Of a DNA stretch of 64,000 nucleotides, positions 1-8,584 are shown in pieces. Below the pieces are notes generated by a model, which was given only the letters and a program-made list of their open reading frames with translations, did not search any database and was not told the DNA's origin. The translations under genes were made by a program, and so were the position numbers. Source of the DNA: Aquimarina megaterium XH134 (GTDB lineage Bacteria > Bacteroidota > Bacteroidia > Flavobacteriales > Flavobacteriaceae); assembly GCF_000520975.1 (NCBI RefSeq), contig NZ_JACB01000015.1, positions 248,001 through 312,000 of the forward strand, written 5' to 3'. The stretch's first letter is position 1, and every line of letters starts with the position of its first letter.

Positions 1-123
1 AGTTTAGGACTTAATAGACCTATTACAGGAAGTATGCTATTAAATATTGCAATAAAGATGTTATATAAAATGCCCAAAAATGATAATTTTTATGAAATGC
101 TAAAATACATTTCTTTTATCTAA
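1..123 (+). CDS. C-terminal end of an unidentified gene (cut by window edge)
   Basis: Frame 1 is open from the first base to a TAA at 121-123 and gives 40 residues with a hydrophobic/basic stretch (start of window SLGLNRPITG, end MLKYISFI). The gene lies 59 bp before the DegT-type aminotransferase on the same strand, so it may belong to the same sugar-nucleotide or polysaccharide locus. I do not recognise the family from this tail. Codon use is ordinary for the window. Confidence 0.5.
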   Translation, partial: SLGLNRPITGSMLLNIAIKMLYKMPKNDNFYEMLKYISFI

Positions 124-130
124 AATTACA

Positions 131-161
131 TTGACAATAGTATCAATATTTTGTACTTTCG
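131..161 (+). promoter_or_regulatory. Candidate Bacteroidetes promoter before the DegT-type gene
   Basis: TTG at 131-133 is followed after 20 bp by TACTTTCG at 154-161, one base off the Bacteroidetes -7 consensus TAnnTTTG. The start codon is at 183, so the leader would be about 15 nt. This rests on pattern only. Confidence 0.4.
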
Positions 162-182
162 TGAGGTTACAATAAAACATTT

Positions 183-1328
183 ATGAAGAAGATACAAATG
201 GTTGACCTTAAGGGTCAATATGAACAAATCAAAGAACGCATAGATTCATCTGTTCTCGATGTTGTGCAATCTACAGCTTTTATTAATGGCCCCGAAGTAC
301 ATAGTTTTCAAAAAGAACTAGAGGATTATCTTGGTATAAAACATGTTATCCCTTGTGCAAATGGTACAGATGCATTACAGATTGCTATGATGGGACTAGG
401 TCTACAACCTGGTGATGAAGTAATAACGGCAGATTTTACTTTTGCTGCTACAGTAGAAGTAATTGCCTTACTACAGCTTACTCCTGTACTAGTAGATGTA
501 GAGCCAGATTCTTTTAATATTGATCCCGAAGCTATAAAAAAAGCAATTACTCCTAAGACAAAAGCTATTGTACCTGTACATCTATTTGGGCAATCTGCCA
601 ATATGGATGCTATTATGGCCATTGCCAAAGAGCATGATTTATATGTAATAGAAGATAATGCCCAAGGTATTGGAGGGAGTTACCATTCTAAAGATGGAAG
701 CACTTCAAAATCAGGAACTATTGGCCATGTGGCTTCTACTTCTTTTTTCCCTTCCAAAAATTTAGGATGTTATGGAGATGGAGGTGCTATTTTTACTAAT
801 GATGATGATTTAGCACATATCATAAGAGGGATTGTAAACCACGGAATGTATACGAGATATCATCATGATGTTGTAGGTGTAAATTCCCGTCTGGATTCTA
901 TTCAAGCAGCTGTGCTAAGAATAAAACTTCCCAACCTGGATCGCTATAATGATGCCCGACGAGAGGCAGCAAAAAAATACACGACAGCTTTTACCGATCA
1001 GGAACATATTATTACTCCTGTTATAATTGATAAAGAAGACACACATGTGTTTCATCAATATACGCTTAGAGTGATCGATGTAGATCGTGATGCTCTGGTT
1101 AAACATCTAAATGATAATGGAATTCCTTGTGGTGTTTATTACCCTATCCCTCTGCACAGCCAAAAAGCATATCAGGATGAACGCTATAATGAAGCCGATT
1201 TCCCTATAACCAATCAGTTGGTAAAAGAAGTGATTTCTTTACCAATGCATACAGAATTAGATGATGAACAAATTGATTTTATCACCAGTACTGTTATCAA
1301 TTTTGTAGGCAAATCCGTCACAATCTAA
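183..1328 (+). CDS. DegT/DnrJ/EryC1/StrS family aminotransferase
   Basis: A PLP-dependent sugar aminotransferase of 381 residues, the usual length of the family. These enzymes transaminate nucleotide-linked keto-sugars in surface polysaccharide or secondary-metabolite pathways. Visible marks are the N-terminal MVDLKGQY segment, the GTDAL phosphate-binding loop near residue 60, the EDNAQG motif with the PLP-ring aspartate near 160, and the SFFPSKNLG motif in which Lys192 should carry the Schiff base. The specific substrate cannot be read from the sequence. The gene is followed by a clear terminator hairpin. The gene before it, of which only the tail is in the window, may be functionally linked. 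The start is the first ATG, 15 nt or so after the predicted transcription start. Confidence 0.93.
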   Translation: MKKIQMVDLKGQYEQIKERIDSSVLDVVQSTAFINGPEVHSFQKELEDYLGIKHVIPCANGTDALQIAMMGLGLQPGDEVITADFTFAATVEVIALLQLTPVLVDVEPDSFNIDPEAIKKAITPKTKAIVPVHLFGQSANMDAIMAIAKEHDLYVIEDNAQGIGGSYHSKDGSTSKSGTIGHVASTSFFPSKNLGCYGDGGAIFTNDDDLAHIIRGIVNHGMYTRYHHDVVGVNSRLDSIQAAVLRIKLPNLDRYNDARREAAKKYTTAFTDQEHIITPVIIDKEDTHVFHQYTLRVIDVDRDALVKHLNDNGIPCGVYYPIPLHSQKAYQDERYNEADFPITNQLVKEVISLPMHTELDDEQIDFITSTVINFVGKSVTI

Positions 1329-1360
1329 AATATTTAAAAACTAAAAAAATTAGATAAAGT

Positions 1361-1398
1361 CGAAAAACATTGAAGAAGAATTTCTTTGATGTTTTTCG
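1361..1398 (+). terminator. Intrinsic terminator after the DegT-type gene
   Basis: A 10-bp perfect stem (CGAAAAACAT / ATGTTTTTCG), extended by an inner AAGAA/TTCTT pairing, is followed by a T-rich stretch. It separates the aminotransferase from the helicase gene. Confidence 0.7.
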
Positions 1399-1478
1399 AT
1401 TTTGTTTGAAATGAAAGAAGAAAAAGAAATCTAATCTTTTCAACACCTAATTTAACCTCTTAAACTTATTCCTTTTTC

Positions 1479-4379
1479 ATGGATTCACTTTGCATCTGTT
1501 ATAATCTTGTAGATCATAATTTTTCTGAAATCCCGCTCTTACCAGAAGCATATGTTGTACCAATAACTAATGGACATCTTGGTTATGTAGAAAAACAAGC
1601 AATCCCCGAAACTTTGGAAAGCTACAACATAGAATTTCGGGACACTCCCCATGAGCAATTGTTAGAGATATGTTCGCATCTAAAAATCAAAACATTAGAG
1701 CAACAATTTATGCCCGTAAAAAGGAGAAAAAGTTTACGTTTTTCAGAGGTATTAAAAGATCCAAAAATAAAAGAAGTAGTACTTGATTATATAAGTAAAA
1801 AATTATCTGTTTTCTATTCCTTGATTGTTACACATCAATATGCAATAACAAGTAATGCTCAAAGAAAAGATCCCTTCGAAAATCATAAATTATCGATTGG
1901 TAATACGATACTCAAACCTATTCTCGAATTCACTAAGACAGATGAAGGTATTGAATATGCTTTTTCTCTAAAAAATAAAGACACACTCATTATTCCTAAA
2001 AATAATGATATTAGAATACTACTTAATGAGCCTTCCTGGATTATTGTAGATAAATACCTATATCAAATTGAAAACCTAAACGCTAATAAATTAAAACCCT
2101 TTTTTGATAAGGAAAAAATTACCATTGCTCATAAACATATCAAAATTTACCTCGAAAAAGTAATCATCCCAATAATCAAAAATATAGATGTTATAACTCA
2201 TGGTTTTGATATCATTACACATAAAAACATAGCATCTTATGGGATAGAAATCATCCAGGATTTTATCCAGAATACTTATGTGATTAAGGTTATTTTTGAA
2301 TACAATACTATTCTTTTTGATTATAATAGTACAAAAACTACGGTTTCTAATGTGCGTTTAGAAAATGATGATCAAATTCAGATTATTCAGACCAAACGTG
2401 ATCCGGAAGCCGAACAAGAAATCATTGGCCTACTCACATCCAAAGGGCTACAGGTAAATAATAACCTACTATTAGAAACTAAAGCTTCTGATGATCCTTT
2501 TGAAATTCTGAATTGGCTAAAATCGAACAAAACCCAATTAGAAGCTGATGGATTTGAGATAAAACTACCTCTAGTAGATGATAGAACAATTAATATTGCT
2601 CCATATACTATTGAAATCGGTAGTCAACAAGAGAATGATTGGTTTGATATTAAAGGAGTTGTTACCATTGGAGATCAGAAAATTCCTTTTTTAAAATTTA
2701 TACCATTTATTAAGCAAAATAATCGTTTTTTTCCGATCGATGAAGATCAGGTTTTTGTTATCCCTAACGAATGGATGACGCGATATAAAAAACTTGTAGA
2801 TTTTGGCCAGATACAAGATAAAAATATACGTATCACCAAAAGTAATTACATCTTGTTAAAGGATATTATTCCGCCAGAAGAAATTAGTATAGAAGATTCT
2901 GCCAGTTATCATTATGAACCATCAGCAAAACTTAAAGCAACATTACGTCCTTATCAGGAAGAAGGAGTGCAATGGTTGGTCAATCATCATTACAACAAAT
3001 TGGGTGCCTGCTTAGCAGATGATATGGGATTAGGAAAAACTTTGCAAACTATTGCAATGTTGGTATATGCAAAAGAACGGTTAGAGCCTATAGATAAAAA
3101 GGTTGAGAAAATTCGATTAGAATTGTTTAGTGATCCTCTAGAGGTAAAGACATATCTCAAAGCTTTGATCGTACTCCCCTCTTCTCTTGTATTTAACTGG
3201 GCACAAGAGATATTAAAGTTTGCACCACACCTCAATATTGTTAAATATACAGGTTCTGATCGCAAAAAAATCACTCCGTATCTAGAGACTTACGATATTA
3301 TTCTTACCACCTATACTACGGTATCAAAAGATATTGTTGCCTTAGAAAAAGTAAATTTCACCTACCTGATCACAGACGAGAGTCAGCAGATCAAAAACAA
3401 AGAGTCTAAAATATTTCAGGCTATAAACAATATACGTACTACTCACAAGATTTCTTTAAGCGGTACACCGATAGAAAATTCATTATCAGATCTTTGGTCT
3501 CAGATGGAATTTATTAACCCGGGAATGCTAGGCAGCTATCCATTTTTTAAAGATCGCTTTAAAATTCCGATAGAAAAGCATCAGGATCCAGAATGTATTA
3601 AAGAGTTAAAAGCATTAATAGATCCTTTTATATTAAGAAGAACCAAAGAACAGGTTGCCAAAGATCTTCCCGAATTGTCAGAACAGACCATATACACAGA
3701 AATGCTTTCTGAACAGGAAAAACAATACGAATCTCAGAAATCTGCAGCCAGAAATCTACTTCTGGGTATTGATTCTACTTCAACAAATAAGATTCATATT
3801 CTTAATACACTAACCAAACTTCGCCAGATTGTAAATCATCCTAAACTTGTAGATAATAAAACAAAAGATCAATCAGGAAAATTTCAGGATGTTACTCATT
3901 ACCTAAGCACATTGGTCAAAGCCAACAAAAAAGTACTTGTCTTCAGTTCTTTTGTATCTCATCTTGATTTGTATCAGGAGTGGTGTACGACAAATAATAT
4001 TTCTTATCTAACGTTAACCGGGCAAACCAAGAGTGCTAATCGAGAAGCCGTCGTAAATGAGTTTCAGCAAAATGATGATATCAATTTGTTTTTTATTTCA
4101 TTAAAAGCAGGAGGTGTTGGATTAAATCTTACCAAAGCATCTTATGTAGTATTATTAGATCCCTGGTGGAATCCATTTATCGAAAAGCAAGCAATCGCCA
4201 GATCCCATCGTATAGGACAAACCAATAATGTGATGGTCACTCGATTTATTACTAAAAATACGATCGAAGAAAAAATACTGCAATTACAAGAAAAGAAAAA
4301 AGGCTTATCTGATGAGATTATCGATATTAATGCTATTCCACAATACATAGAACAAAACCTGGACGAGTTATTAAAATAA
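1479..4379 (+). CDS. SNF2-family DEAD/DEAH-box helicase (RapA-like)
   Basis: A 966-residue SF2 ATPase of the SNF2 class, which translocates on double-stranded DNA to remodel protein-DNA complexes or recycle RNA polymerase. The N-terminal half (about 1-480) has no motif I recognise. The helicase core begins near 490 with RPYQEEG. Walker A DDMGLGKT lies at 514-521. Walker B is DESQ at 633-636 instead of the common DEAH/DEAQ. Motif III is SGTPIEN, and the C-terminal lobe carries AGGVGLNL, DPWWNP and ARSHRIGQ (motif VI). This is a typical bacterial SNF2 layout, and single SNF2 helicases of this size are common in Flavobacteria. No neighbouring restriction or defence genes are visible, so I treat it as a cellular remodeller and not a defence component. 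Confidence 0.92.
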   Translation: MDSLCICYNLVDHNFSEIPLLPEAYVVPITNGHLGYVEKQAIPETLESYNIEFRDTPHEQLLEICSHLKIKTLEQQFMPVKRRKSLRFSEVLKDPKIKEVVLDYISKKLSVFYSLIVTHQYAITSNAQRKDPFENHKLSIGNTILKPILEFTKTDEGIEYAFSLKNKDTLIIPKNNDIRILLNEPSWIIVDKYLYQIENLNANKLKPFFDKEKITIAHKHIKIYLEKVIIPIIKNIDVITHGFDIITHKNIASYGIEIIQDFIQNTYVIKVIFEYNTILFDYNSTKTTVSNVRLENDDQIQIIQTKRDPEAEQEIIGLLTSKGLQVNNNLLLETKASDDPFEILNWLKSNKTQLEADGFEIKLPLVDDRTINIAPYTIEIGSQQENDWFDIKGVVTIGDQKIPFLKFIPFIKQNNRFFPIDEDQVFVIPNEWMTRYKKLVDFGQIQDKNIRITKSNYILLKDIIPPEEISIEDSASYHYEPSAKLKATLRPYQEEGVQWLVNHHYNKLGACLADDMGLGKTLQTIAMLVYAKERLEPIDKKVEKIRLELFSDPLEVKTYLKALIVLPSSLVFNWAQEILKFAPHLNIVKYTGSDRKKITPYLETYDIILTTYTTVSKDIVALEKVNFTYLITDESQQIKNKESKIFQAINNIRTTHKISLSGTPIENSLSDLWSQMEFINPGMLGSYPFFKDRFKIPIEKHQDPECIKELKALIDPFILRRTKEQVAKDLPELSEQTIYTEMLSEQEKQYESQKSAARNLLLGIDSTSTNKIHILNTLTKLRQIVNHPKLVDNKTKDQSGKFQDVTHYLSTLVKANKKVLVFSSFVSHLDLYQEWCTTNNISYLTLTGQTKSANREAVVNEFQQNDDINLFFISLKAGGVGLNLTKASYVVLLDPWWNPFIEKQAIARSHRIGQTNNVMVTRFITKNTIEEKILQLQEKKKGLSDEIIDINAIPQYIEQNLDELLK

Positions 4380-4424
4380 TTATCCATTTAATCCCTGGGG
4401 AGTTTAAATACATTATTTGCTGTT

Positions 4425-4468
4425 TTTTCACCATTATTTCGAATGTTTTTTTGAAATAATGGTGAAAA
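4425..4468 (+). terminator. Long-stem hairpin after the helicase gene
   Basis: Perfect 16-bp arms (4425-4440 and 4453-4468) enclose a 12-nt T-rich loop. It lies 45 bp after the helicase stop. The T tract is on the 5' side and in the loop and is not after the stem, so termination in the forward direction is probable but not certain. Confidence 0.5.
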
Positions 4469-4509
4469 GGGCGCTATTCTTATCCCTAACGTATTCAAGG
4501 TAGTCAATA

Positions 4510-4542
4510 AGACCTCACAGGCTTTTGAAATCTATGAGGTCT
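4510..4542. repeat. Short inverted repeat AGACCTCA/TGAGGTCT
   Basis: The arms at 4510-4517 and 4535-4542 flank an AT-rich loop. A related CCTCACAG sequence occurs in the hairpin at 13967-14016. Small palindromes built on CCTCA/TGAGG are a recurring intergenic feature in Flavobacteria as far as I recall; their role here is unknown. Confidence 0.35.
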
Positions 4543-4671
4543 ATAAAAGCTAACGCCTATTTCTAAAAGAAATCATAATCATACTCTTAATCACAACAAT
4601 TTATTTTAAATTGTTCCTTTTGTATATTCAAAACTCAATTTTAATTTATAGTAATTTTTCACACTTCACAT

Positions 4672-5946
4672 ATGAAATATCTATACATCATACTTTTTGT
4701 ATTTATAAGCACGACTATTTTTGCTCAAAACACCTATTTACAATGCGGAAAACTAGTCGATACCAAAGCAGGTAAAGTTCTTACCGAAAAAACAATTGTC
4801 GTTTCTGGAAATAAAATTATTAAAGTAGAAAACGGGTTTATTATTGGTAAAAAAAACGATATCACTATTGATCTTAAAAATAAAACAGTTCTGCCTGGCT
4901 TGATCGATATGCACGTACATCTAGAAGGTGAAACAAATCCAAAGGCGTATTTACAAAAATATACAGATAGCGAAGCAGATGTTGCTTTCAATTCAGTTCA
5001 GTTTGCTAAAACGACATTAATGGCAGGCTTTACTACAGTACGAGATTTAGGGGGAAGTGGAGTAAATATTTCGCTTAAAAAAGCAATTAAAAGCGGACGT
5101 ATAAAAGGCCCCAGGGTATTTACAGCTGGCAAGTCTCTGGCTACTACTGGCGGACATGCAGATCCTACTAATGGCAGTAAAAGATCATTGATTGGTGATC
5201 CTGGCCCAAAAGAAGGCGTAGTAAATAGTGTCGAGGATGCAAAAAAAGCAGTGCGACAACGCTATAAAAATGGTGCAGATCTTATCAAAATTACAGCTAC
5301 AGGTGGCGTATTAAGTGTAGCAAAAAGTAGTTCTAACCCTCAGTTTACTGTAGAAGAGATTAAGGCGATATGTGAAACTGCAAAAGATTATGGGTTTCAT
5401 GTTGCCGCACATGCACATGGTGATGAAGGAATGCAACGTGCCATTCTGGGCGGTGTAAAAACTATTGAGCACGGTACATTAATGAGTGAAAAAACTATGG
5501 ATTTAATGAAACAGCATGATGCCTATTTGGTACCTACTATTACTGCCGGGAAAGAAGTTACCGAAAAAGCAGCTATTGATGGGTATTACCCTGCTATCAT
5601 TGTTCCCAAAGCACTAGAGATCGGTCCAAAAATCCAAAATACATTTAAAAAAGCATATGATCGCGGTGTGGGTATCGCTTTTGGTACCGATGCCGGAGTA
5701 TTTAAACACGGACAAAACGGAAAAGAGTTTGGTTTTATGGTCGAAGCGGGTATGCCTGCAATGGCAACTATACAAAGTGCAACGACTACCAACGCCAAAA
5801 TCCTGAATATGCAAGATCAGATTGGGCAAATTAACCCTGGTTTCTTAGCCGATATTGTAGCAGTAAATGACGATCCAACCCAAAACATAAATACTATGGA
5901 GAATGTAGTGTTTGTAATGAAAGACGGAAAAGTATATAAGAACTAG
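4672..5946 (+). CDS. Secreted metal-dependent amidohydrolase (imidazolonepropionase/prolidase-like)
   Basis: A 424-residue amidohydrolase-superfamily enzyme with an N-terminal signal peptide (hydrophobic core then FAQ at about residue 19), so it acts in the periplasm or outside. Metal ligands are visible: HVH at 81-83 within DMHVHLEG, a candidate bridging Lys206 in LIKITATGG, the AAHAHG and IEHGT histidines, and the late Asp in FGTDAG. This set matches the Xaa-Pro dipeptidase / imidazolonepropionase-like subgroup (PF01979), whose members hydrolyse dipeptides or cyclic amides. The exact substrate is not readable. Only 6 bp separate it from the next gene on the same strand, so the two are probably co-transcribed. 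Confidence 0.9.
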   Translation: MKYLYIILFVFISTTIFAQNTYLQCGKLVDTKAGKVLTEKTIVVSGNKIIKVENGFIIGKKNDITIDLKNKTVLPGLIDMHVHLEGETNPKAYLQKYTDSEADVAFNSVQFAKTTLMAGFTTVRDLGGSGVNISLKKAIKSGRIKGPRVFTAGKSLATTGGHADPTNGSKRSLIGDPGPKEGVVNSVEDAKKAVRQRYKNGADLIKITATGGVLSVAKSSSNPQFTVEEIKAICETAKDYGFHVAAHAHGDEGMQRAILGGVKTIEHGTLMSEKTMDLMKQHDAYLVPTITAGKEVTEKAAIDGYYPAIIVPKALEIGPKIQNTFKKAYDRGVGIAFGTDAGVFKHGQNGKEFGFMVEAGMPAMATIQSATTTNAKILNMQDQIGQINPGFLADIVAVNDDPTQNINTMENVVFVMKDGKVYKN

Positions 5947-5952
5947 TACACA

Positions 5953-6693
5953 ATGAAAAAACTCATTGGTTCTATAGTAATACTTGGAGCTCTGGTACTA
6001 TTAACCAGTTTCTTTTTTGTTAAGAAATCAGAAACTCAGGTTGAAAAATCCAGGTTTTTAAACTACGAGGTAAATCCTTTGCAACAAGAATTACATTTCT
6101 ATTGGAAGAATGAGAATAATATTAATTACAAAAGCTTTCGGGAGTTAAAATCAGGACTTGAAAAAGAAAACAAGGAATTGGTTTTTGCAATGAACGGGGG
6201 TATGTATAATAAAGATCTATCCCCCCAGGGACTTTATATTGAAAATGGAGAAACCAAAGCCAGGATTGATACGGCTCAAAATGGATATGGTAACTTTTAC
6301 CTTCAGCCCAATGGGATATTCTATGTAACCAAAGAAAACAAACCTGTTATTTGTACCACAAAGATGTTTACGGATAGTGAGCATATCAAATATGCTACAC
6401 AATCAGGCCCTATGCTCTTGATTGATGGAAAAATACATGCCAAATTTAGAAAAGGTTCTTCTAATCTTCACATTAGAAACGGGGTAGGAATCTTACCCAA
6501 CGGGAATTTACTTTTTGCAATCTCTAAAGAGAAAACAAATTTTTATGATTTTGCCTCCTATTTTAAACAAAACGGTTGCAAAAATGCTTTGTATCTCGAT
6601 GGGTTTGTATCTAGAGTATACCTACCCTCTAAAAACCAGAATCAATTAGACGGAAACTTTGGAGTAATTATAGGAGAAACTAAAACAAAATAA
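5953..6693 (+). CDS. Phosphodiester glycosidase-like (NAGPA/YigE) exported protein
   Basis: A 246-residue protein with an N-terminal membrane anchor or signal segment (residues 3-23) followed by a domain with the features of the phosphodiester glycosidase family (PF09992): FAMNGGMY near residue 78, SPQGLYI, a QSGPMLL segment, and the final YLDGFVSR and FGVIIGE motifs. Characterised relatives remove phosphodiester-linked sugars; the bacterial YigE-type members are poorly understood. It lies 6 bp after the amidohydrolase and shares its presumed export, which suggests a joint role in cell-envelope or nutrient breakdown. No catalytic residue can be assigned with certainty. Confidence 0.8.
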   Translation: MKKLIGSIVILGALVLLTSFFFVKKSETQVEKSRFLNYEVNPLQQELHFYWKNENNINYKSFRELKSGLEKENKELVFAMNGGMYNKDLSPQGLYIENGETKARIDTAQNGYGNFYLQPNGIFYVTKENKPVICTTKMFTDSEHIKYATQSGPMLLIDGKIHAKFRKGSSNLHIRNGVGILPNGNLLFAISKEKTNFYDFASYFKQNGCKNALYLDGFVSRVYLPSKNQNQLDGNFGVIIGETKTK

Positions 6694-6862
6694 TAGATCT
6701 AAGAGAAAAGACATTGTCACCTAAGCTAAAGTCATACCAACACAAAAAAAATGCTGTGTTCTATAAGGCATGTTTTCCTATTATTTTAACAATCAATACG
6801 ATAGCTAAAACGTGATAGTATACAGATAGGAATTTCATTTTATAAAACCAGAAAGGTATACA

Positions 6863-6885
6863 GAGGGTACTTGCAAAGTACCCTC
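6863..6885. repeat. Perfect inverted repeat GAGGGTACTT/AAGTACCCTC
   Basis: Two 10-bp arms with a 3-nt GCA loop. It contains the AAGTACCC motif that recurs through the block. Confidence 0.6.
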
Positions 6886-6941
6886 CCCCTACTAGCAGGA
6901 GTACCCCTCCCCCTGCGCAAACATAGGTGCATCCTGTATAA

Positions 6942-6962
6942 AACAGAGGTAGCACCTCTGTT
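6942..6962. repeat. Perfect inverted repeat AACAGAGGT/ACCTCTGTT
   Basis: Two 9-bp arms with a 3-nt loop and no flanking T run in either direction. This makes a simple terminator less likely than a structured repeat. Confidence 0.55.
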
Positions 6963-7107
6963 GAACGCAAGTGCTACCCCTGATTGAAGTACCCTTCCCC
7001 TCTAATTGAAGTACCCCTAAACCAGATCATAGCGAACTATACCCACTACCATAAGTACCCCCTGTAGCATGTATATCATTAATACACCTACTTATATAAG
7101 TACCTAC

Positions 7108-7131
7108 CCCCACTTCTGTAAGTGGGGTTTT
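7108..7131 (+). terminator. Terminator-like hairpin closing the C-rich block
   Basis: CCCCACT (7108-7114) pairs with AGTGGGG (7121-7127) over a 6-nt loop and is followed by TTTT. It reads as a forward-strand intrinsic terminator, although the nearest forward gene ends more than 400 bp upstream. Confidence 0.5.
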
Positions 7132-7171
7132 GCCTGTTTCGTCCTAGTATTGGTTTATAATAATAGGATTT

Positions 7172-7351
7172 TTATATACTAAACTGATAACTTACTTTTA
7201 TGCGTAAAAATGGATTTTTAAAATCTTTTACTTGTTCCCTTTTATTGATTTCGATAACAGTATAATTGCAAATATTTTGAATTTGACTACCAAATACTAT
7301 TTGAAATAAAACTATTGTTAAGCCAATATAAATAATCCTTTTTCTAATCAT
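7172..7351 (-). CDS. Small membrane/secreted peptide coupled to the HTH gene
   Basis: A 59-codon frame starts at an ATG (7351-7349) that overlaps the TGA of the upstream HTH gene in an ATGA arrangement, the classic sign of translational coupling. The product begins MIRKRIIYIGLTIVLF, a basic N-terminus and one hydrophobic segment ending near residue 22, followed by a charged tail ending in QFSI. It could be a signal peptide with a 37-residue mature peptide, or a single-pass membrane peptide. I recognise no family. The tight coupling and a codon use like its neighbours argue for a real gene. Confidence 0.5.
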   Translation of the reverse strand: MIRKRIIYIGLTIVLFQIVFGSQIQNICNYTVIEINKREQVKDFKNPFLRIKVSYQFSI

Positions 7352-7620
7352 CCACCAAAGCCATTAAGGATTTTTGATTTTTGATTTTTCGTATAGAACC
7401 CAAAAGTAAATCCTACTGGTTCTACATACACAAAGCTTTGCAGTGTGATATCATACTCAATAGGAGCATTTAAAGTTTTCATGGTATTAATAATGCGGTA
7501 CAATTTGGTTTTTGAGATGCCTAATTTAGAGATCAGTTCTTCTGGTGTCCCTGTAGCTTGCAGGCGAATGAGCTGATCAACTCGTTCTATCAATCGTATT
7601 TGCTTTACCATCAAATTCAT
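7348..7620 (-). CDS. Small helix-turn-helix regulator
   Basis: A 90-residue protein. Residues 5-50 form a DeoR/HTH_11-like helix-turn-helix: IERVDQLIRL, then TPEELISKLGISKTKLYRIINTM as positioning and recognition helices. The rest (VEPVGFTFGFY) has no known domain, and the end is the glycine-rich NGFGG. It probably binds DNA and could control its own two-gene unit, because the next frame overlaps its stop codon. Similar short Bacteroidetes HTH proteins exist next to peptide genes, but I cannot assign this one to a described system. The first ATG gives MNLMVKQ; the inner ATG at codon 4 is an equally possible start. Confidence 0.65.
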   Translation of the reverse strand: MNLMVKQIRLIERVDQLIRLQATGTPEELISKLGISKTKLYRIINTMKTLNAPIEYDITLQSFVYVEPVGFTFGFYTKNQKSKILNGFGG

Positions 7621-7888
7621 AACTATAGATTAAAAATGTACACTGTACTACGAAATATGAGAAATTGGTTTTTAATAGTATTCTTTAGGGTTTTAACATC
7701 GTAACAAAAGCGAAATTATGGTTTTTCCGTAAGGGAAAAATACAGATATCTGTAAACCAGTTGTATTTTAAATTATGCCTTAAGAGTTTTACATTCGGCA
7801 TTACATATTTGGCATCGATACAACGGGATAGTATTCTGAACTGCTAAAAAAACAATACTTTTACGCTATAAACCTGTAAATAAAGTAT

Positions 7889-8524
7889 ATGATCCCTATC
7901 AACGAATTTCTTTTGTTTGCTCTCGCCTCATTAATAATGGTACTATCCCCCGGACCTAATATGATCTATCTTATTTCGAGATCCTTATCCCAGGGGAGAC
8001 AGGCAGGAATTATCTCGCTTTTTGGAGTTATCTGCGGATTTCTATTTCATATTCTTATGGTATCGTTTGGGTTAACTGCCATCTTTTTTGCTGTACCTTA
8101 TGCTTTTATGATTGTTAAATTCCTGGGGGTTGGTTATTTATTATACTTAGCTTACAATACTATTAGATCTGGTGGCACTAAAATCTTTGATGCCGATCGT
8201 TCTTTAAAAAAAGATAAGCCCCTTAAACTATTTAATATCGGACTTCTTACCAATGTACTCAACCCTAAAATGGCATTGTTTTATTTATCCTTTTTTCCGC
8301 AATTTATCAAACCAGAATACGGATCAATTTTGGGGCAAAGTTTTCAATTAGGGATCATGCAGATTATGATTAGTTTTTCAATCAATTTTCTTATTGTTAT
8401 TTCGGCGGCAAAAATGGCGGGTTGGTTTGCAAAAAATCCATTATGGGTAAGAGTGCAAAAATGGTTTATGGCTTCTGTATTAACAGGATTAGCTGTAAAA
8501 ATTGCTTTCGCAAAAGCGAAATAA
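7889..8524 (+). CDS. LysE/RhtB family amino-acid exporter
   Basis: A 211-residue inner-membrane protein with about six hydrophobic segments. The N-terminal half carries the family signature SPGPNMIYLISRSLSQGRQAG (residues 21-41, shortened here to its sense), followed by GVICGFL, and LTNVLNPKMALFYLSFFPQF lies in the middle. LysE/RhtB transporters export basic or neutral amino acids or small metabolites by proton antiport. The length is normal. It is followed after 60 bp by a histidine kinase gene, but nothing shows that the two are functionally linked. Confidence 0.92.
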   Translation: MIPINEFLLFALASLIMVLSPGPNMIYLISRSLSQGRQAGIISLFGVICGFLFHILMVSFGLTAIFFAVPYAFMIVKFLGVGYLLYLAYNTIRSGGTKIFDADRSLKKDKPLKLFNIGLLTNVLNPKMALFYLSFFPQFIKPEYGSILGQSFQLGIMQIMISFSINFLIVISAAKMAGWFAKNPLWVRVQKWFMASVLTGLAVKIAFAKAK

Positions 8525-8570
8525 CAAACCTAAAATCAAAACGTAAAAATCTCCTATTTGGTTTGAACAC

Positions 8571-8578
8571 TATCTTTG
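8571..8578 (+). promoter_or_regulatory. -7 box (TATCTTTG) just before the LytS-type gene
   Basis: A perfect TAnnTTTG match ends only 6 bp before the ATG at 8585. If used, the mRNA would be leaderless or nearly so. The alternative is read-through from lysE. Confidence 0.35.
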
Positions 8579-8584
8579 TAAGCT

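Larger units (their letters stand above)
6694..7171. other. Gene-free block with C-rich repeats and several hairpins
   Basis: No convincing gene is seen in this 478-bp stretch. An open frame of 69 codons on the minus strand (6761-6970) is a by-product of the repeats. The block contains six occurrences of (A/G)AGTACCC or a close variant between about 6876 and 7110, plus the three perfect stems listed separately. It is much more C-rich on the plus strand than its surroundings. Confidence 0.6.

Noticed and set aside
1479..4379. SNF2 helicase as part of a defence island
   Set aside because: No methylase, nuclease or other defence gene is adjacent; neighbours are sugar and peptidase genes.
6761..6970. 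69-codon open frame on the minus strand
   Set aside because: It is made from the C-rich repeat block and hairpins; no ribosome-binding site and no sensible protein pattern.
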